Source: Actinokineospora terrae (GTDB taxonomy: Bacteria; Actinomycetota; Actinomycetes; Mycobacteriales; Pseudonocardiaceae). Taken from it: DNA of 64,000 bases. Every line of letters begins with the position of its first letter. The first letter of the stretch is position 1. A program made the translations under genes and the position numbers. The stretch covers positions 186,001 to 250,000 of the forward strand of contig NZ_FOGI01000005.1 in the NCBI RefSeq assembly GCF_900111175.1. The letters run 5' to 3'. This document shows positions 8,400-16,376 of the stretch, one piece after another. The notes beneath the pieces are model-generated. The model ran no database searches and had not been told where the DNA came from. It saw only the letters and a list, made by a program, of their open reading frames with translations.

Positions 8400-8561
8400 G
8401 TGAGCATGGGGTTGTCCGAGTTCCTGATCGTGGTCCTGGTCGGCCTCGTCCTGCTCACCGTGGTGGTGGTCGCCAGGACCGCCGAGAAGCAGCGCCGCGA
8501 GCGCGAGCTGAGGGCCAGGGAAGAGCTGGACCGGCTCGCGCCGCCCGACGACCCCCGCTGA
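8400..8561 (+). CDS. Small single-pass membrane protein
   Basis: 53 residues from GTG 8400 (or ATG 8406). One hydrophobic helix of about 20 residues (FLIVVLVGLVLLTVVVV) is followed by a strongly charged Arg/Glu helix and a Pro/Asp end. A GAGAGGGGG ribosome site lies 6-7 bases upstream of the GTG. N-out, C-in topology is likely from the positive residues after the helix. Function unknown. Its GC-rich third codon positions and clean ribosome site support it being real. Confidence 0.6.
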   Translation: MSMGLSEFLIVVLVGLVLLTVVVVARTAEKQRRERELRAREELDRLAPPDDPR

Positions 8562-8710
8562 GCAACTCACGCGGAGTGAATGCAGTGATTCCTGGGTCGA
8601 TGCACAGCTGGGCTCGGTAGGTTCTTCTTTGCGTAAGTGACGGCACCGCAGGTCAGCGGCTCGCGTCCAACGCAGGACCACATCGAGGGGCAGGAAGTCA
8701 GGGGGGCGCG

Positions 8711-9034
8711 GTGGCGCTGGACGAGACCATGAAGATGGACCACGAGGTGGTGCGGTCCGCGGGTCTGGACATGGCCGACCTGGCCGTCTCGCTGCAGGAG
8801 GTGCAGCGGTACGCCACGGGGGACGGGCTCAAGGCCGAGCACTTCGGCGGGACCGCGGACGGTGCGGCCGCGTTCACCGCCTTCAACGGCATCGTCCAGC
8901 AGCTCGCGGGCTCGGTCGGCAAGGCCCAGCAGTACTGCGTCGAGGCGGCCAAGCGGCTCACCGACTCCGCCAAGGCCACCGACAACACCGACGTCGACAA
9001 CGCGTGGGGCATCACCGCGGCCGGGGGTGCGTGA
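8711..9034 (+). CDS. Small secretion-associated helical protein, first gene of cassette A
   Basis: 107 residues, mostly helical, without signal peptide or Cys-rich motif. The pattern (a long first helix, a central DG/GGTADG turn near 40-50, a second amphipathic helix, a short disordered end) resembles WXG100/EspC-type T7SS proteins, though no WXG is present. It starts at GTG and its stop overlaps the next gene's start (GTGA). The 101-residue protein at 11849 occupies the same place in cassette B and has the same length and layout. By position it corresponds to Rv3440c of M. tuberculosis (from memory). Confidence 0.72.
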   Translation: MALDETMKMDHEVVRSAGLDMADLAVSLQEVQRYATGDGLKAEHFGGTADGAAAFTAFNGIVQQLAGSVGKAQQYCVEAAKRLTDSAKATDNTDVDNAWGITAAGGA

Positions 9035-11331
9035 GGGTGGCCGAGCAGTTCAGCCACGAGGTGCAGGCCGCCCTGCAAACCCCGTCCGATGTGCACACCG
9101 AGGACCACTCCGCGGCCATGCTGGCCAAGTTGGACGACTTCCTCAAGGTCATGGGCCGCGACTTCCTCGGGTTCCTCTACGAGAAGTGGCGCAACCACCC
9201 GGCCTGCCTGCCCGGCAACCGCAGCAAGTGGTCGTCGCAGCCCGCCTGCGGGGACGGCTGGCAGGAGAAGACCGACTCCTCCGGCGGCCTCTACAAACTG
9301 AAGATCATCAACTGGGGTTACCTGTGGGGCGCCCGGGGCAGGCTCGACAACCTGGCCAAGGCCGCTGGCGCGCTCGACGGCGCCGCGGGGGCGGTCACCA
9401 CCAAGCTGCAGGGCGCGTGGAGCAGCAAGGCCGGTGAGGCCGCCGCCGGGCGGATCAACGACCTGCGCGCCGCGTCGGTGGACTACCAGTCGCTGCTGAC
9501 CCAGCTGCGCGACCACGTGGACGGCGCCCGCTCGGCGACCCGCACCGTGGTGGAGAAGCTCGCCGGGTTCGCCGACTCCTCGGACGTCGGCGGCAAGCCC
9601 ATGGTCGACCGGTACGGCAAGTACGCCATCGGCGGGCCGTTCGACATGTTCCCGCGCGACCAGTACGAGACCTACATCGACGAGATGGGCCGCATCCTCG
9701 AGAGCGGGGTGTGGGAGTCCGGGTTCTCCGCGAAGGAGGAGGCGACCTTCCTCAGCGGCTTCGGCCAGGGCCTGCTCAACCTGTCCGTCGTGCCGGTGAC
9801 CGCCGACTCGCTGCACCAGCCGGGGCAGGTGCGGCTGACCGATGGCGACAACCGGTGGTCCGACCAGATCTGCCGCGAGCTCAACGACTTCTGCGAGTGC
9901 TACTTCCTGACCGTGGGCAACCTGCGCCGCCGGATCGAGGAGACCATCAAGGCCGTCGAGTCCGCGTGGGACGAGCTGAACTCGGCCACCATCACCATGA
10001 CCGCGGACCCGTTCGGCAAGCTCAGCCTCGCGGGCGCGTCCCAGCCGCCGCCGCAGGAGAAGAAGCCGGACGCCAAGCCGGTCGAGCAGCAGCCGGTGCA
10101 GCAGCCGACGCAGACCGGCGGCGGTCCCGGTCCTGGTCAGACCGGTGGTGGCCCGCCCCCGCCCGCCGCGCACGAACCGCCCGCGATGCCGCAGCCGACC
10201 GATCCCGCCGCGGCCGTCCCGGAGACCCCGCAGGTCCCCCAGGTCCCGCCGACCGGGGCGCCGGAGACGGTGACGATCACCGAGGGGGACCGGTCGATCA
10301 GCGTGCAGAGCCCGGACGGGCAGGGCAGGGTCAGCGTCACGGTCGACGACGGGACCGGCAAGCCCAAGACCTACGAGCTCGACTTCGGACAGTCCACACC
10401 GGGCGCGCTCGACCCGCTGACCGGGAAGCCGGTGCTCGACCCTGGGACCGGGCAGGCCGGGGTTGATCCGGCGACGGGGCGGCCGGTGGTGGACTCGGTG
10501 ACCGGGCAGCCCGGGGTCGATCCGGTGACCGGGCGGCCGGTGCCGGGCCAGGACGGTGTGCAGCACGTGCAGGCGGGGCCGGACGGGAAGGCCGTGATCC
10601 ACGACGGCGACCTGACCATCACCGCCGAGCGGTCCGCCACCGACCCGGACACGGTAAAGATCACCGTGGACGACGGCGACGGCGAGCCGGTCACGTACAC
10701 GGTCGACTACCAGGACCCAGCGGCGCCCACGGTGGGCCAGCCCGAGGTCAAGCCGACCGCAAGCGCTTTCGTCGGTGATCTCGGCGAGCTGGCCCAGCCG
10801 GGCGCGCCGGAGCCCCAGGCCGCCGCGGCCGCCGCGCCGGGCCAGCAGGGTTACCCGGCCGAGCCGCAGGTCCAGTCGGGGTATGCAGCTGAGCCGCAGG
10901 GGTATGCAGCTGAGCCGCAGGGGTATGCCGCTGAGCCGCTGGCCGCCGCGTACGACGGTGGTGGGGCGCAGTCGACGTACGCGGCCAGTGACCAGTCCGG
11001 GGCGTGGGGCGCGGCGGGCAGCGTGTTCGACGACCGCGCCGACGCGGGCCAGGGCGAGATGTCCAGCGCCAGCGGCGACACCCAGGCGTCCGGCTCGGGT
11101 GAGGCCGGGTTGGCGACCGCCCAGCCGGGCTCCGGTGACCACGCGGGCGGCCAGGCCGGGTCCGGTCTCGGCGGCATGCCGATGGGCGCCATGGGCGGCG
11201 GTGGCGGCGGCAGCGGGTCCGGCGACTCGGAGCGCGCCGGGTCCCAGTGGCGCACCAGCGGCCAGCTCTTCGACGACGACCACGCCACGGCCGAGTCCAG
11301 GATCAGCAGCGCGATCGACGGGGGCAGGTGA
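9031..11331 (+). CDS. Large Pro/Gly-rich secretion-associated protein, second gene of cassette A
   Basis: 766 residues from GTG 9031, which overlaps the preceding stop. Residues 1-340 are an alpha-helical WXG/PPE-like domain (long helices, e.g. LQGAWSSKAGEAAAGRIND). A Pro/Gln linker follows. Two related beta-type modules (TVTITEGDRSISVQS... and KAVIHDGDLTITAERS...) flank about five 10-residue DPxTGxPV repeats. Then come three GYAAEPQ repeats, a Ser/Gly/Ala-rich stretch and a C-terminal tail with a polyglycine run, SQWR and LFDDD. That tail is shared with the protein at 12151. No signal peptide. Position and composition match the Ala/Pro-rich Rv3439c (from memory). Export by T7SS is an inference. 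Confidence 0.78.
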   Translation: MRVAEQFSHEVQAALQTPSDVHTEDHSAAMLAKLDDFLKVMGRDFLGFLYEKWRNHPACLPGNRSKWSSQPACGDGWQEKTDSSGGLYKLKIINWGYLWGARGRLDNLAKAAGALDGAAGAVTTKLQGAWSSKAGEAAAGRINDLRAASVDYQSLLTQLRDHVDGARSATRTVVEKLAGFADSSDVGGKPMVDRYGKYAIGGPFDMFPRDQYETYIDEMGRILESGVWESGFSAKEEATFLSGFGQGLLNLSVVPVTADSLHQPGQVRLTDGDNRWSDQICRELNDFCECYFLTVGNLRRRIEETIKAVESAWDELNSATITMTADPFGKLSLAGASQPPPQEKKPDAKPVEQQPVQQPTQTGGGPGPGQTGGGPPPPAAHEPPAMPQPTDPAAAVPETPQVPQVPPTGAPETVTITEGDRSISVQSPDGQGRVSVTVDDGTGKPKTYELDFGQSTPGALDPLTGKPVLDPGTGQAGVDPATGRPVVDSVTGQPGVDPVTGRPVPGQDGVQHVQAGPDGKAVIHDGDLTITAERSATDPDTVKITVDDGDGEPVTYTVDYQDPAAPTVGQPEVKPTASAFVGDLGELAQPGAPEPQAAAAAAPGQQGYPAEPQVQSGYAAEPQGYAAEPQGYAAEPLAAAYDGGGAQSTYAASDQSGAWGAAGSVFDDRADAGQGEMSSASGDTQASGSGEAGLATAQPGSGDHAGGQAGSGLGGMPMGAMGGGGGGSGSGDSERAGSQWRTSGQLFDDDHATAESRISSAIDGGR

Positions 11332-11334
11332 GGC

Positions 11335-11847
11335 ATGACGCCGGAGACCAGGCAGGTGCTGGCCCGCTACGAGGACATCACCGCGCAGTACACCGCGAGG
11401 GTCAACGAGATCGGCGAGGAGTTCGCCGCCGAACTCGCGAGCCACGACGCCGAGGTGGCCGAGCAGAAGCGGCTGGCCGCCGAGCAGCAGCCCTCGATCG
11501 ACGCCGCGCACGAGGCGGCCAAGGAGGAGTTCGCCCGCGCCCAGGCGGCCGCGGCCGAGGAGAAGCCGACCGCCTGGACCCGCGAGTCCCGCCCGACCGT
11601 GCTCAGCTTCAACACCGACGAGGACCACCCCGCCCCGCCACCCCCGGCCGCCCCCGCGCCGCCGTCCCTGCCCGCGGTGGTCGTCCCCGAGGACCGCCCG
11701 GCCGCGTGGCCCCGCGACCAACGCCCCTCCGTCCTCTCCTTCGAGGTCGACCCCTTCGACGACCCCGCACCCCCCACCCCACCCCGCCGCCCGTCCCCCG
11801 CCGACGACCAGGACGACGACTGGTCCGGCCGCAGCTGGGTGCGCTGA
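11335..11847 (+). CDS. Coiled-coil/proline-rich protein, third gene of cassette A
   Basis: 170 residues. The first ~85 residues form a charged helix or coiled coil (ARYEDITAQYTARVNEIGEE and following). Two copies of a motif with W-x-R-[ED]-x-RP-[ST]-VLSF follow (about 82-92 and 124-134), each before an acidic or Pro-rich stretch, and the protein ends WSGRSWVR. It starts 4 bases after the large protein's stop. The 70-residue protein at 13443 holds the same place in cassette B and also ends with a Phe/Trp-containing segment (GVFTVSWMTNRG). Function unknown. Confidence 0.7.
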   Translation: MTPETRQVLARYEDITAQYTARVNEIGEEFAAELASHDAEVAEQKRLAAEQQPSIDAAHEAAKEEFARAQAAAAEEKPTAWTRESRPTVLSFNTDEDHPAPPPPAAPAPPSLPAVVVPEDRPAAWPRDQRPSVLSFEVDPFDDPAPPTPPRRPSPADDQDDDWSGRSWVR

Positions 11848-11848
11848 G

Positions 11849-12154
11849 GTGACCCTCCGCCTCGACCAGCAAGCAGTCACCGCCCTCGCCACCGAGGCCA
11901 CCACCCTCCACACCGCGCTGACCGACATCGCCACCTACGCCAAGGCCGACCCCCTCACCCCCCGCGCCTTCGGCCCCCTCGGCACCCACGCAGCCGAGGC
12001 CTTCGCCGCCGCCCACGCCGAAATCCTCGCCGCACTGCACAAAGCCGCCCCGGAACTCGACAACACGGTCGCCGGCCTGGTGAAAGCCGCCCAACACCTC
12101 ACCGAAACCGACCACGACGCCGCCGCCCGGATCACGCGGGCAGGTGAGCGGTGA
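11849..12154 (+). CDS. Small helical secretion-associated protein, first gene of cassette B
   Basis: 101 residues with EspC/WXG-like helical layout: a long Ala/Thr-rich helix, a PRAFGPLG turn near 40-47, then a second amphipathic helix. GTG start 2 bases after the previous stop; its own stop overlaps the next gene (GTGA). It is the cassette-B counterpart of the 107-residue protein at 8711. Codons are almost all C-ending here, in sharp contrast to the G-ending codons of the next gene. Confidence 0.7.
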   Translation: MTLRLDQQAVTALATEATTLHTALTDIATYAKADPLTPRAFGPLGTHAAEAFAAAHAEILAALHKAAPELDNTVAGLVKAAQHLTETDHDAAARITRAGER

Positions 12155-13440
12155 TGGTGGTGCGGGAGTTGTTGGTGGAGCCGGTGGTCGAGGCTGAGGT
12201 TTCCGACTCGGTGATCGATGCAGCGTTGGCTGGGGTTCGGTGGGCGTTGTCGGGTCGGGCGGGTGGGGCGGTTTTCGAGCGGTGGCGGGTGCATCCGGCT
12301 GCGCGCGGTGGGTGGCGGCAGGACGTGTGGGGCACGCGGGATGAGCGGGTGCTCGATGATCTGCGGGGGACTGATTTCGGGGCTCTCAAAGGGGCCGCTG
12401 AGCGGTTGGCGGCGGTTGCTGCCGCGGTAGAGGTGGTGCGGGACGGGGCTGGGGGGCTGCGGGGGCGGTTGGCTGACACCTGGGGTGGGCGGGGGGCGGA
12501 TTCGGCCGCGGGGCGGTTTGATGAGTTCGCGCGGCAGGCTCGGGGGTGGCAGGAGAAGGCGGTTCGGCTCGCGGCCGCGGTTGATGGGGCTCGGGTGACG
12601 GTCCGGTCGGCGGTGCGGGAGTGGGCTGAGCAGGCCGAGTCGGTGCGGGGGATTGAGGTTGATCACCTGCCGACGCGGTTGACGCAGATCGATCGGCTTG
12701 ACGGGGCGGTGCGGGCGAACCCGGTGGGATTGCTGCGCACGCACGGGGCCCACGCGTTGAACGTGCCCGGTGAGGATCCGTGGTCGTCCGCCGAGGTGAT
12801 CGAGTACCTCGACGGGTACTGCTCCCGTTACGAGGCCGCCATTGCCCGCTTCCGGCGCGACCTGGCCGCCGTGCACAAAGCGACCACCGACACCTGGGAC
12901 CTGTTCGTCCGGTTGCTGCCCGGTGAAACGTCCACTGTGGAGCCGGTCGTCACCGCGCGCCGCGACTCGGTGGCGGTCGCGGTCGACGGCAAGCAGTACG
13001 TGATCGACGGCCTCCACCACCAACAACCGCCCACGCCAACACAACCGCCTGCGCCCACCCAAGCGCCCGCACAAGCCCAGCCACCCACACCCGCGCCCGC
13101 CCAACAACCAGCCCACCCAGAGCCCGCCACCGCCAGCCCAGTCTCAAGTGGACATACCGCCGCCGAACCAGGCCCCGGCACGGTGACCGGCGCCGAAACC
13201 CCACCCCCAACCGCGGACCCCCAACGCCAAGCCCCCACCCCCCAGGCCAGCACCCCGACAGGCGGCGCACCAGGCGGGATGATGGGTGGCATGGGCGGCG
13301 GTGGTGGTGGAGGCGGTGGCGACACCGAGCGCAAGTCGAGCCAGTGGCGCCTGGTCGGCAGCCTGTTCGAGGACGACAACCCGGCCACGCGCTTCGACGG
13401 CATCATCGGCGAGGACCCGGCCAACCGCGCGAGGGGCTGA
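12151..13440 (+). CDS. Large Pro/Gly-rich secretion-associated protein, second gene of cassette B
   Basis: 429 residues. Residues 1-280 form a helical domain with W-x-G-like turns (DTWGGRGADSAAGRFDEFA, about 110-128) and a long antiparallel helix pair. Residues 290-370 are a Pro/Gln/Thr/Ala linker. The C-terminus has a Met-Gly run followed by DTERKSSQWR and SLFEDDNPATRFD, paralogous to the tail of the 766-residue protein at 9031. It lacks the beta modules and decapeptide repeats of that protein. GTG overlaps the preceding stop. Base skew changes abruptly at its start and again near codon 220. Confidence 0.76.
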   Translation: MMVVRELLVEPVVEAEVSDSVIDAALAGVRWALSGRAGGAVFERWRVHPAARGGWRQDVWGTRDERVLDDLRGTDFGALKGAAERLAAVAAAVEVVRDGAGGLRGRLADTWGGRGADSAAGRFDEFARQARGWQEKAVRLAAAVDGARVTVRSAVREWAEQAESVRGIEVDHLPTRLTQIDRLDGAVRANPVGLLRTHGAHALNVPGEDPWSSAEVIEYLDGYCSRYEAAIARFRRDLAAVHKATTDTWDLFVRLLPGETSTVEPVVTARRDSVAVAVDGKQYVIDGLHHQQPPTPTQPPAPTQAPAQAQPPTPAPAQQPAHPEPATASPVSSGHTAAEPGPGTVTGAETPPPTADPQRQAPTPQASTPTGGAPGGMMGGMGGGGGGGGGDTERKSSQWRLVGSLFEDDNPATRFDGIIGEDPANRARG

Positions 13441-13442
13441 CC

Positions 13443-13655
13443 GTGCTCGACGACACCGATCCGGCCGTCCGCGCCATCCGAGCGCCGTTCCAGCAGCTCA
13501 GTGCCGCCCTCGCCGACGAGTTGGCCCGCTCCCGCGCCACCTACGAGCAGGACTTGGCCACTCCGGAGCAACGCCCCCGCAAGCGCCGTTCACACCTGGA
13601 AGACCCCACCGACACCGGCGTCTTCACCGTCAGCTGGATGACCAACCGCGGCTAG
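13443..13655 (+). CDS. Short protein, third gene of cassette B
   Basis: 70 residues from GTG, 2 bases after the preceding stop. One helix of about 35 residues (FQQLSAALADELARSRATYEQ) precedes a basic RPRKRR segment and the end DTGVFTVSWMTNRG. It is a shorter counterpart of the protein at 11335. Its stop codon overlaps the stop of the opposite-strand hydrolase within a CTAG palindrome. Function unknown. Confidence 0.65.
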   Translation: MLDDTDPAVRAIRAPFQQLSAALADELARSRATYEQDLATPEQRPRKRRSHLEDPTDTGVFTVSWMTNRG

Positions 13656-14458
13656 AGCGTCGGCACAGTCTCGTAAGTCAGCGGCGCGGCCTTGACCGGC
13701 TCCGACAGCAGCGGCAGGTACGTCTGGTCCCCCGCCAGGTGCACGAGGAAGAACGCCGTCAGCAGCGCCCGGCTGACCCGGTGCGTCGCGTGCTCGGCCT
13801 TCCCGTGCACGAGCAGCCCGCTCCAGTGCCGCCCCTCCGCGAACCCGAGGTGCGACGCCTTGGGCAACTCCCGCAGCTGGGTCGGCCCGCCCCACGCCTG
13901 CGCGATCAGCTCGCCGTGCGACCGGGGCGGCGCGACCAGGTCGTTGCCGCCCACCACGTGCAGCGACGGCATCGAACACCGCTGGGCCGCGTCGGTGGCG
14001 AACGGCTTCGTCTGCGCCGGGGCGAGCGTGGCGACGGCCTTGACCCGGTCGTCGTCCGCGGCCGCGAGCACCGCCGCGCCCGCGCCCGTCGAGTGACCGG
14101 CCAGCCCGAGCTTGCCCGGGTCGACGCTGATCGCCCCGTCACCCAGGCGGACCCCGGCGCACACGTCGAGTGCCGTGCGCAGGTCGGCGGCCAGCAGCCG
14201 GGCCGAGCCGAGCGGACCGACGTGCGTGCCGGGCGCGGCGGTGACGATGCCCCAGGACGCCAGGTGCCGGAACAGGCCCCGGTAGCGGCTCGGCGGCTGC
14301 AACCAGCCGTGGCCGAACGCCACGGCGGGCAGGCCGAGGCCGGAAGCGGGGGTGAACACCACCCCCGGCATGCCGACCAACGCCAGGTCGCCGCGCAGAA
14401 CCTGGTGCGGACCCCGGCGGGCGAGCTCGTCGAGCAGGTGCTTGGCCGTGCGTGCCAT
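13652..14458 (-). CDS. Alpha/beta hydrolase (dienelactone/cutinase-like), Rv3438-like position
   Basis: 268 residues. The catalytic triad is visible: nucleophile Ser123 in GHSTGAG, Asp173 in GGNDLVAPP and His203 in ASHLGF. The oxyanion segment is FGHGWLQPP. No signal peptide, so probably cytosolic; the substrate is unknown. It is divergent from glmS, and the 49-base gap holds a TANNNT box 6 bases before this ATG, suggesting a leaderless transcript. In M. tuberculosis a hydrolase-like gene, Rv3438 by memory, also sits opposite glmS. Confidence 0.85.
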   Translation of the reverse strand: MARTAKHLLDELARRGPHQVLRGDLALVGMPGVVFTPASGLGLPAVAFGHGWLQPPSRYRGLFRHLASWGIVTAAPGTHVGPLGSARLLAADLRTALDVCAGVRLGDGAISVDPGKLGLAGHSTGAGAAVLAAADDDRVKAVATLAPAQTKPFATDAAQRCSMPSLHVVGGNDLVAPPRSHGELIAQAWGGPTQLRELPKASHLGFAEGRHWSGLLVHGKAEHATHRVSRALLTAFFLVHLAGDQTYLPLLSEPVKAAPLTYETVPTL

Positions 14459-14464
14459 GGGGCA

Positions 14465-14470
14465 AGCCTA
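14465..14470 (-). promoter_or_regulatory. -10 box of the alpha/beta hydrolase, leaderless type
   Basis: On the minus strand TAGGCT lies 6 bases before the ATG at 14458, so transcription should start at or next to the start codon. There is no ribosome site in the gap. Confidence 0.5.
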
Positions 14471-14494
14471 TCGGCCGTCGAGGTTTCCGGTCGT

Positions 14495-14500
14495 TACCCT
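14495..14500 (+). promoter_or_regulatory. -10 box of glmS, leaderless type
   Basis: TACCCT lies 7 bases before the GTG at 14508, and no Shine-Dalgarno sequence is present. Together with the divergent box at 14465-14470, the 49-base gap carries two back-to-back leaderless promoters. Confidence 0.5.
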
Positions 14501-14507
14501 GGTGCGC

Positions 14508-16367
14508 GTGTGCGGAATCGTGGGATATGTGGGGCACCGTCCGGCTCTCGACGTGGTGCTCGCCGGGCTGCGACGGCTCGAGTACCGGGGGTACGACTCG
14601 GCGGGGGTCGCGGTCCTCGTCGGCGACGGCCTCGCCGTCGAGCGCAAGGCGGGCAGGCTGGCCAACCTCGAGGCCAGGCTGGACGAGGTGGGCCGGGACG
14701 GGTTCGCGGGCACCGCGGGCATGGGGCACACCCGGTGGGCCACCCACGGCGCCCCGGTGGACCGCAACTCCCACCCGCACCGTGACGCCACCGGGCGGGT
14801 CGCGGTGGTGCACAACGGGATCATCGAGAACTTCGCCGCGCTGCGCGCCGAGCTGGAGGCGGCCGGGGTCGAGCTCTCCAGCGACACCGACTCCGAGACC
14901 GCGGCGCACCTGGTCGCCCGCGCGTACGCCGACGGCGACACCCGCGGCGACCTGCCCGCCAGCGTCCGGTCGGTCTGCCGCCGCCTGGAGGGCGCGTTCA
15001 CCCTGGTCGTGACGCACGCCGACGTGCCGGACCTGATCGTCGCGGCCCGGCGCAGCTCGCCGCTGGTGGTCGGGATCGGCGAGGGCGAGACCTTCGTCGC
15101 CTCCGACGTGGCCGCGTTCATCGAGCACACCCGCCAGGCCGTCGAGCTGGGCCAGGACCAGGTGGTGCTGATCAGCCGCGACGGCTACGAGGTCGTCGAC
15201 TTCCACGGCGAGCCCGCCCCCGCCAAGCCATTCACCGTTGACTGGGACCTCTCGGCCGCCGAGAAGGGCGGCCACGAGTACTTCATGCTCAAGGAAATCA
15301 GCGAACAACCGGCAGCCATCGAAAACACCCTGCGCGGACACTTCGCGGGTGGCCGGATCGTGCTCGACGAGCAGCGGCTGTCCGATCAGGACCTGCGCGA
15401 CGTGGACAAGGTGTTCGTGGTGGCCTGCGGCTCGGCGTACCACTCGGGCCTGGTCGCCAAGTACGCCATCGAGCACTGGACCCGGCTGCCGGTCGAGGTC
15501 GAGCTGGCCTCGGAGTTCCGCTACCGCGACCCGGTGCTCGACCGCGACACCCTGGTCGTGGCCGTCTCCCAGTCCGGCGAGACCGCCGACACGCTGGAGG
15601 CCGTCCGGCACGCCCGCGAGCAGAAGGCCAGGGTGCTGGCGGTCTGCAACACCAACGGCGCGCAGATCCCGCGCGAGTCCGACGCCGTGCTCTACACCCA
15701 CGCCGGACCGGAGATCGGGGTCGCCTCGACCAAGGCGTTCCTGGCCCAGATCGCGGCGAACTACCTGGTCGGCCTGGCCCTGGCGCAGGCGCGCGGCACC
15801 AAGTACCCCGACGAGGTGGCCCGCGAGTTCCACGAGCTCTCGGCCATGCCCGACGCCGTGCGCCGGGTGCTGGGCACCACCGCCCAGGTCCAGGCGCTCG
15901 GCCGGGAACTGGCCGACGCCAAGGCCGTGCTGTTCCTCGGCAGGCACGTCGGCTACCCGGTGGCCCTGGAGGGCGCGCTCAAGCTCAAGGAACTGGCGTA
16001 CATGCACGCCGAGGGCTTCGCCGCCGGTGAGCTCAAGCACGGCCCGATCGCGCTGATCGAGCCGGGGCTGCCGGTGGTCGTGGTGATGCCGTCGCCGAAG
16101 GGCCGGGCGGTGCTGCACTCGAAGCTGGTGTCCAACATCAGCGAGATCCAGGCCCGCGGCGCGCGGACCATCGTCATCGCCGAGGAGGGCGACGACACGG
16201 TGCGGCCCTACGCCGACGAGCTGATCGAGGTCCCCGCCGTGCCCACGTTGCTGCAGCCGCTGGTCTCGACCGTGCCGTTGCAGGTGCTCGCCGCGGAGAT
16301 CGCCCGGTCGCGCGGGTACGACGTGGACAAGCCGCGCAACCTGGCCAAGTCGGTCACCGTCGAATAG
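14508..16367 (+). CDS. glmS: Glutamine-fructose-6-phosphate aminotransferase (isomerizing)
   Basis: 619 residues starting GTG-TGC, which places the nucleophilic Cys at residue 2, exposed after Met removal (MCGIVGYVG). An N-terminal glutaminase domain (about 1-230) is followed by two SIS sugar-isomerase domains (about 290-420 and 460-600) and the conserved LAKSVTVE end. It makes glucosamine-6-phosphate, the substrate chain feeding GlmM for peptidoglycan and mycothiol precursors. The start is fixed by the need for Cys2; longer in-frame starts upstream would hide it. It is followed 9 bases later by nnr. Confidence 0.97.
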   Translation: MCGIVGYVGHRPALDVVLAGLRRLEYRGYDSAGVAVLVGDGLAVERKAGRLANLEARLDEVGRDGFAGTAGMGHTRWATHGAPVDRNSHPHRDATGRVAVVHNGIIENFAALRAELEAAGVELSSDTDSETAAHLVARAYADGDTRGDLPASVRSVCRRLEGAFTLVVTHADVPDLIVAARRSSPLVVGIGEGETFVASDVAAFIEHTRQAVELGQDQVVLISRDGYEVVDFHGEPAPAKPFTVDWDLSAAEKGGHEYFMLKEISEQPAAIENTLRGHFAGGRIVLDEQRLSDQDLRDVDKVFVVACGSAYHSGLVAKYAIEHWTRLPVEVELASEFRYRDPVLDRDTLVVAVSQSGETADTLEAVRHAREQKARVLAVCNTNGAQIPRESDAVLYTHAGPEIGVASTKAFLAQIAANYLVGLALAQARGTKYPDEVAREFHELSAMPDAVRRVLGTTAQVQALGRELADAKAVLFLGRHVGYPVALEGALKLKELAYMHAEGFAAGELKHGPIALIEPGLPVVVVMPSPKGRAVLHSKLVSNISEIQARGARTIVIAEEGDDTVRPYADELIEVPAVPTLLQPLVSTVPLQVLAAEIARSRGYDVDKPRNLAKSVTVE

Positions 16368-16376
16368 GAGCCGCGT

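Noticed and set aside
8698..11934. A 1078-codon open frame on the minus strand opposite cassette A
   Set aside because: It is the mirror of G/C-biased third positions of the + strand genes, has no recognisable domain, low-complexity Arg/Gly/Leu content and no start signals. The + strand genes have ordered starts, overlaps and family features.
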